Positions 6,539 through 7,334 of a stretch of DNA of 7,334 bases are shown here, piece after piece. Position numbers and translations under genes: made by a program. Every line of letters starts with the position of its first letter. Position 1 is the stretch's first letter. Under the pieces are notes generated by a model that did not search any database, was not told the origin of the DNA, and worked only from the letters and a program-made list of their open reading frames with translations. Source of the DNA: Candidatus Omnitrophota bacterium (GTDB lineage: Bacteria; Omnitrophota; Gorgyraeia; Duberdicusellales; 4484-171); assembly GCA_028710385.1 (NCBI GenBank), contig JAQTUC010000074.1, forward strand, positions 1 through 7,334. The letters run 5' to 3'.

Positions 6539-6543
6539 GGAGG
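6537..6543 (+). promoter_or_regulatory. Strong Shine-Dalgarno site for the DUF1844 gene
   Basis: AAGGAGG at 6537-6543 overlaps the last bases of the upstream TAA stop and lies three bases before the ATG at 6547. It fixes this start and implies coupled translation with the Memo-family gene. Confidence 0.7.
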
Positions 6544-6546
6544 GCT

Positions 6547-6888
6547 ATGAGCGAAGAAATCAGAAAGAAAGTGGATGAAGAATGGAAGGTAACAGCGGAA
6601 AAAGAAAAAAAAGAAGCTCTTGATAAAAATGAAGCTTATCATGAGCCAAATTTCAGGTTGTTTTTATCGTCTTTAAGCATGCAGGCAATGATTGCTTTGG
6701 GCCGCCTTGAGAACCCTATTTCAGGCAAAACCGAAAGAAATCTGGATCAGGCAAGATTTCTTGTTGATACCATAGGTATACTTAAGGAAAAAACAAAGGG
6801 CAATTTAAGCGCGGAGGAAGAAAAGCTTCTGGATGATGCGTTGTTTAGCCTTCGCATGATGTATGTTGAGGAAAAAAATAAAGGCTGA
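6547..6888 (+). CDS. DUF1844 family protein
   Basis: A small protein of unknown function, probably cytoplasmic, with no signal peptide or membrane segment. The N-terminal 30 residues are highly charged (Lys/Glu-rich) and likely a flexible or helical tail. The conserved DUF1844 core spans about 36-107. It includes FRLFLSSLSMQAMIALG (36-52), a Pro-containing turn (NPISGKTERN), QARFLVDTIGILKEKTKGNLS (68-88) and LLDDALFSLRMMYVE (94-108), predicted to be mostly helical. The EKTKGNL stretch is the clearest family marker. Length of 113 residues is typical. It sits between a Memo-family gene and a Trm112-like gene, with an 8-base gap before it and 6 after it. Neither the family nor the context gives a firm function. 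Confidence 0.85.
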   Translation: MSEEIRKKVDEEWKVTAEKEKKEALDKNEAYHEPNFRLFLSSLSMQAMIALGRLENPISGKTERNLDQARFLVDTIGILKEKTKGNLSAEEEKLLDDALFSLRMMYVEEKNKG

Positions 6889-6894
6889 TTTTAA

Positions 6895-7071
6895 ATGATT
6901 AATGAAGAGCTTTTAAAAATTCTTGCGTGCCCGTTTTGCAAGTCCGATGTAGTTTTAGAAAACGGGAAAATAGTTTGTCTTAAATGCGGTCGTAAATATC
7001 CCATAAAAGACGGCATACCAATAATGTTGATAGAGGAGGCTGAAACAGATGAAGGCAAAAACAAAAAATAG
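6895..7071 (+). CDS. Trm112-like small zinc-binding protein
   Basis: A 58-residue protein of the Trm112/YcaR type (UPF0434-like). Four cysteines, Cys12 and Cys15 in ACPFCKS and Cys28 and Cys31 in CLKCG, form a likely zinc site. They are followed by the family ending RKYPIKDGIPIMLIEE (33-48). The start MINEELLKILACP matches the family N-terminus. Eukaryotic Trm112 activates several methyltransferases involved in translation; bacterial members are less well defined, though partnership with methyltransferases is proposed. Only a weak ribosome site (AAAGG about ten bases before the ATG) is visible, and the gene starts six bases after the DUF1844 stop, so coupling is likely. Its last 23 bases overlap the aroQ start. 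No methyltransferase gene is in the window. Confidence 0.85.
   Translation: MINEELLKILACPFCKSDVVLENGKIVCLKCGRKYPIKDGIPIMLIEEAETDEGKNKK
7034..7039 (+). promoter_or_regulatory. Shine-Dalgarno site for aroQ inside the Trm112-like gene
   Basis: A perfect AGGAGG lies nine bases before the ATG at 7049 and is embedded in codons for the Ile-Glu-Glu-Ala stretch of the upstream protein. It decides the aroQ start and shows that the 23-base gene overlap is genuine. Confidence 0.75.
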
Positions 7072-7334
7072 TAAAATTCTGGTAATCCATGGGCCGAATT
7101 TACATCTTTTGGGAAAACGTGAGCCGCAAATTTACGGTAAATTTACTTTAAACGATATAAATGCGCAGCTTAAAAAAGAAGCAGGCCTTAAGGGCTTAAC
7201 GCTTGAAGTACTGCAATCAAATTCTGAGGGCGAAATAGTAGAGAAGATAACAAATTCAAAATATGATTTGCTGATTATTAATCCGGCGGCATATACCCAT
7301 ACTTCTGTCGCCATAAGAGATGCCATACTTGCTG
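7049..7334 (+). CDS. aroQ: Type II 3-dehydroquinate dehydratase, 5' part (runs off window end)
   Basis: Converts 3-dehydroquinate to 3-dehydroshikimate in the shikimate pathway for aromatic amino acids; a small dodecameric cytoplasmic enzyme. Ninety-five codons are present of an expected 145 or so; the window ends mid-gene with the frame open. The family motifs run in order: HGPNLHLLGKREPQIYG (14-30) with Asn17, Arg24 and the catalytic Tyr29; the substrate-loop follower FTLNDIN; QSNSEGEIVEKI (56-67); and INPAAYTHTSVAIRDA (77-92) with Asn79 and His84. The usual INPGA reads INPAA here, a Gly-to-Ala change. A basic N-terminal extension (MKAKTKNSK) precedes the first strand. Translation starts from an AGGAGG inside the Trm112-like gene, with 23 bases of overlap. 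The type I enzyme (AroD) is unrelated and excluded by the motifs. Confidence 0.92.
   Translation, partial: MKAKTKNSKILVIHGPNLHLLGKREPQIYGKFTLNDINAQLKKEAGLKGLTLEVLQSNSEGEIVEKITNSKYDLLIINPAAYTHTSVAIRDAILA

Overview
The window is compact bacterial chromosome of moderate-to-low GC, by eye about 40%. Every supported gene lies on the + strand. It has no RNA gene, mobile element, CRISPR array or long non-coding stretch; the largest gene-free gap is about 100 bases. A PilT-type retraction ATPase and a TonB-like envelope protein point to a Gram-negative (diderm) bacterium. The gene mix, with Memo-family, DUF1844 and Trm112-like proteins in a row, reminds me of uncultured Elusimicrobiota/Omnitrophota-type genomes. 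That placement is an impression from gene content, not something I could test.

Region 1 (about 40-4945) reads as one operon. A candidate promoter (41-68) precedes pilT. A 4-base ATGA overlap joins pilT to an aconitase/isopropylmalate-isomerase small subunit (swivel domain). After a 59-base gap come isocitrate dehydrogenase, malate dehydrogenase and a short dihydrolipoamide-dehydrogenase-like flavoprotein, with 8-base overlaps at both junctions. The last four genes look like a TCA-cycle set: aconitase-type isomerisation, isocitrate to 2-oxoglutarate, malate to oxaloacetate, and an E3-like NAD-linked flavoprotein. The isomerase large subunit and the E1/E2 partners of E3 are not in the window.

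Region 2 (4946-5633) holds one TonB-like gene. A perfect extended -10 element sits so close to its ATG that the transcript is probably leaderless.

Region 3 (5634-7334) begins with a 101-base AT-rich gap carrying a perfect TTGACA and three TATAAT copies. A tight run follows: Memo/AMMECR1-associated protein B, DUF1844 protein, a 58-residue Trm112-like zinc protein and the 5' part of aroQ (type II 3-dehydroquinate dehydratase), which runs off the window end. The short gap and overlaps suggest one transcript.

I see no clearly new multi-gene system. The points most worth a second look are the pilT/TCA gene fusion into one operon, the unusual specificity loop of the isomerase small subunit, the altered motif after the catalytic His of malate dehydrogenase, and the contrast between operon-head genes lacking a Shine-Dalgarno site and internal genes that have strong ones.
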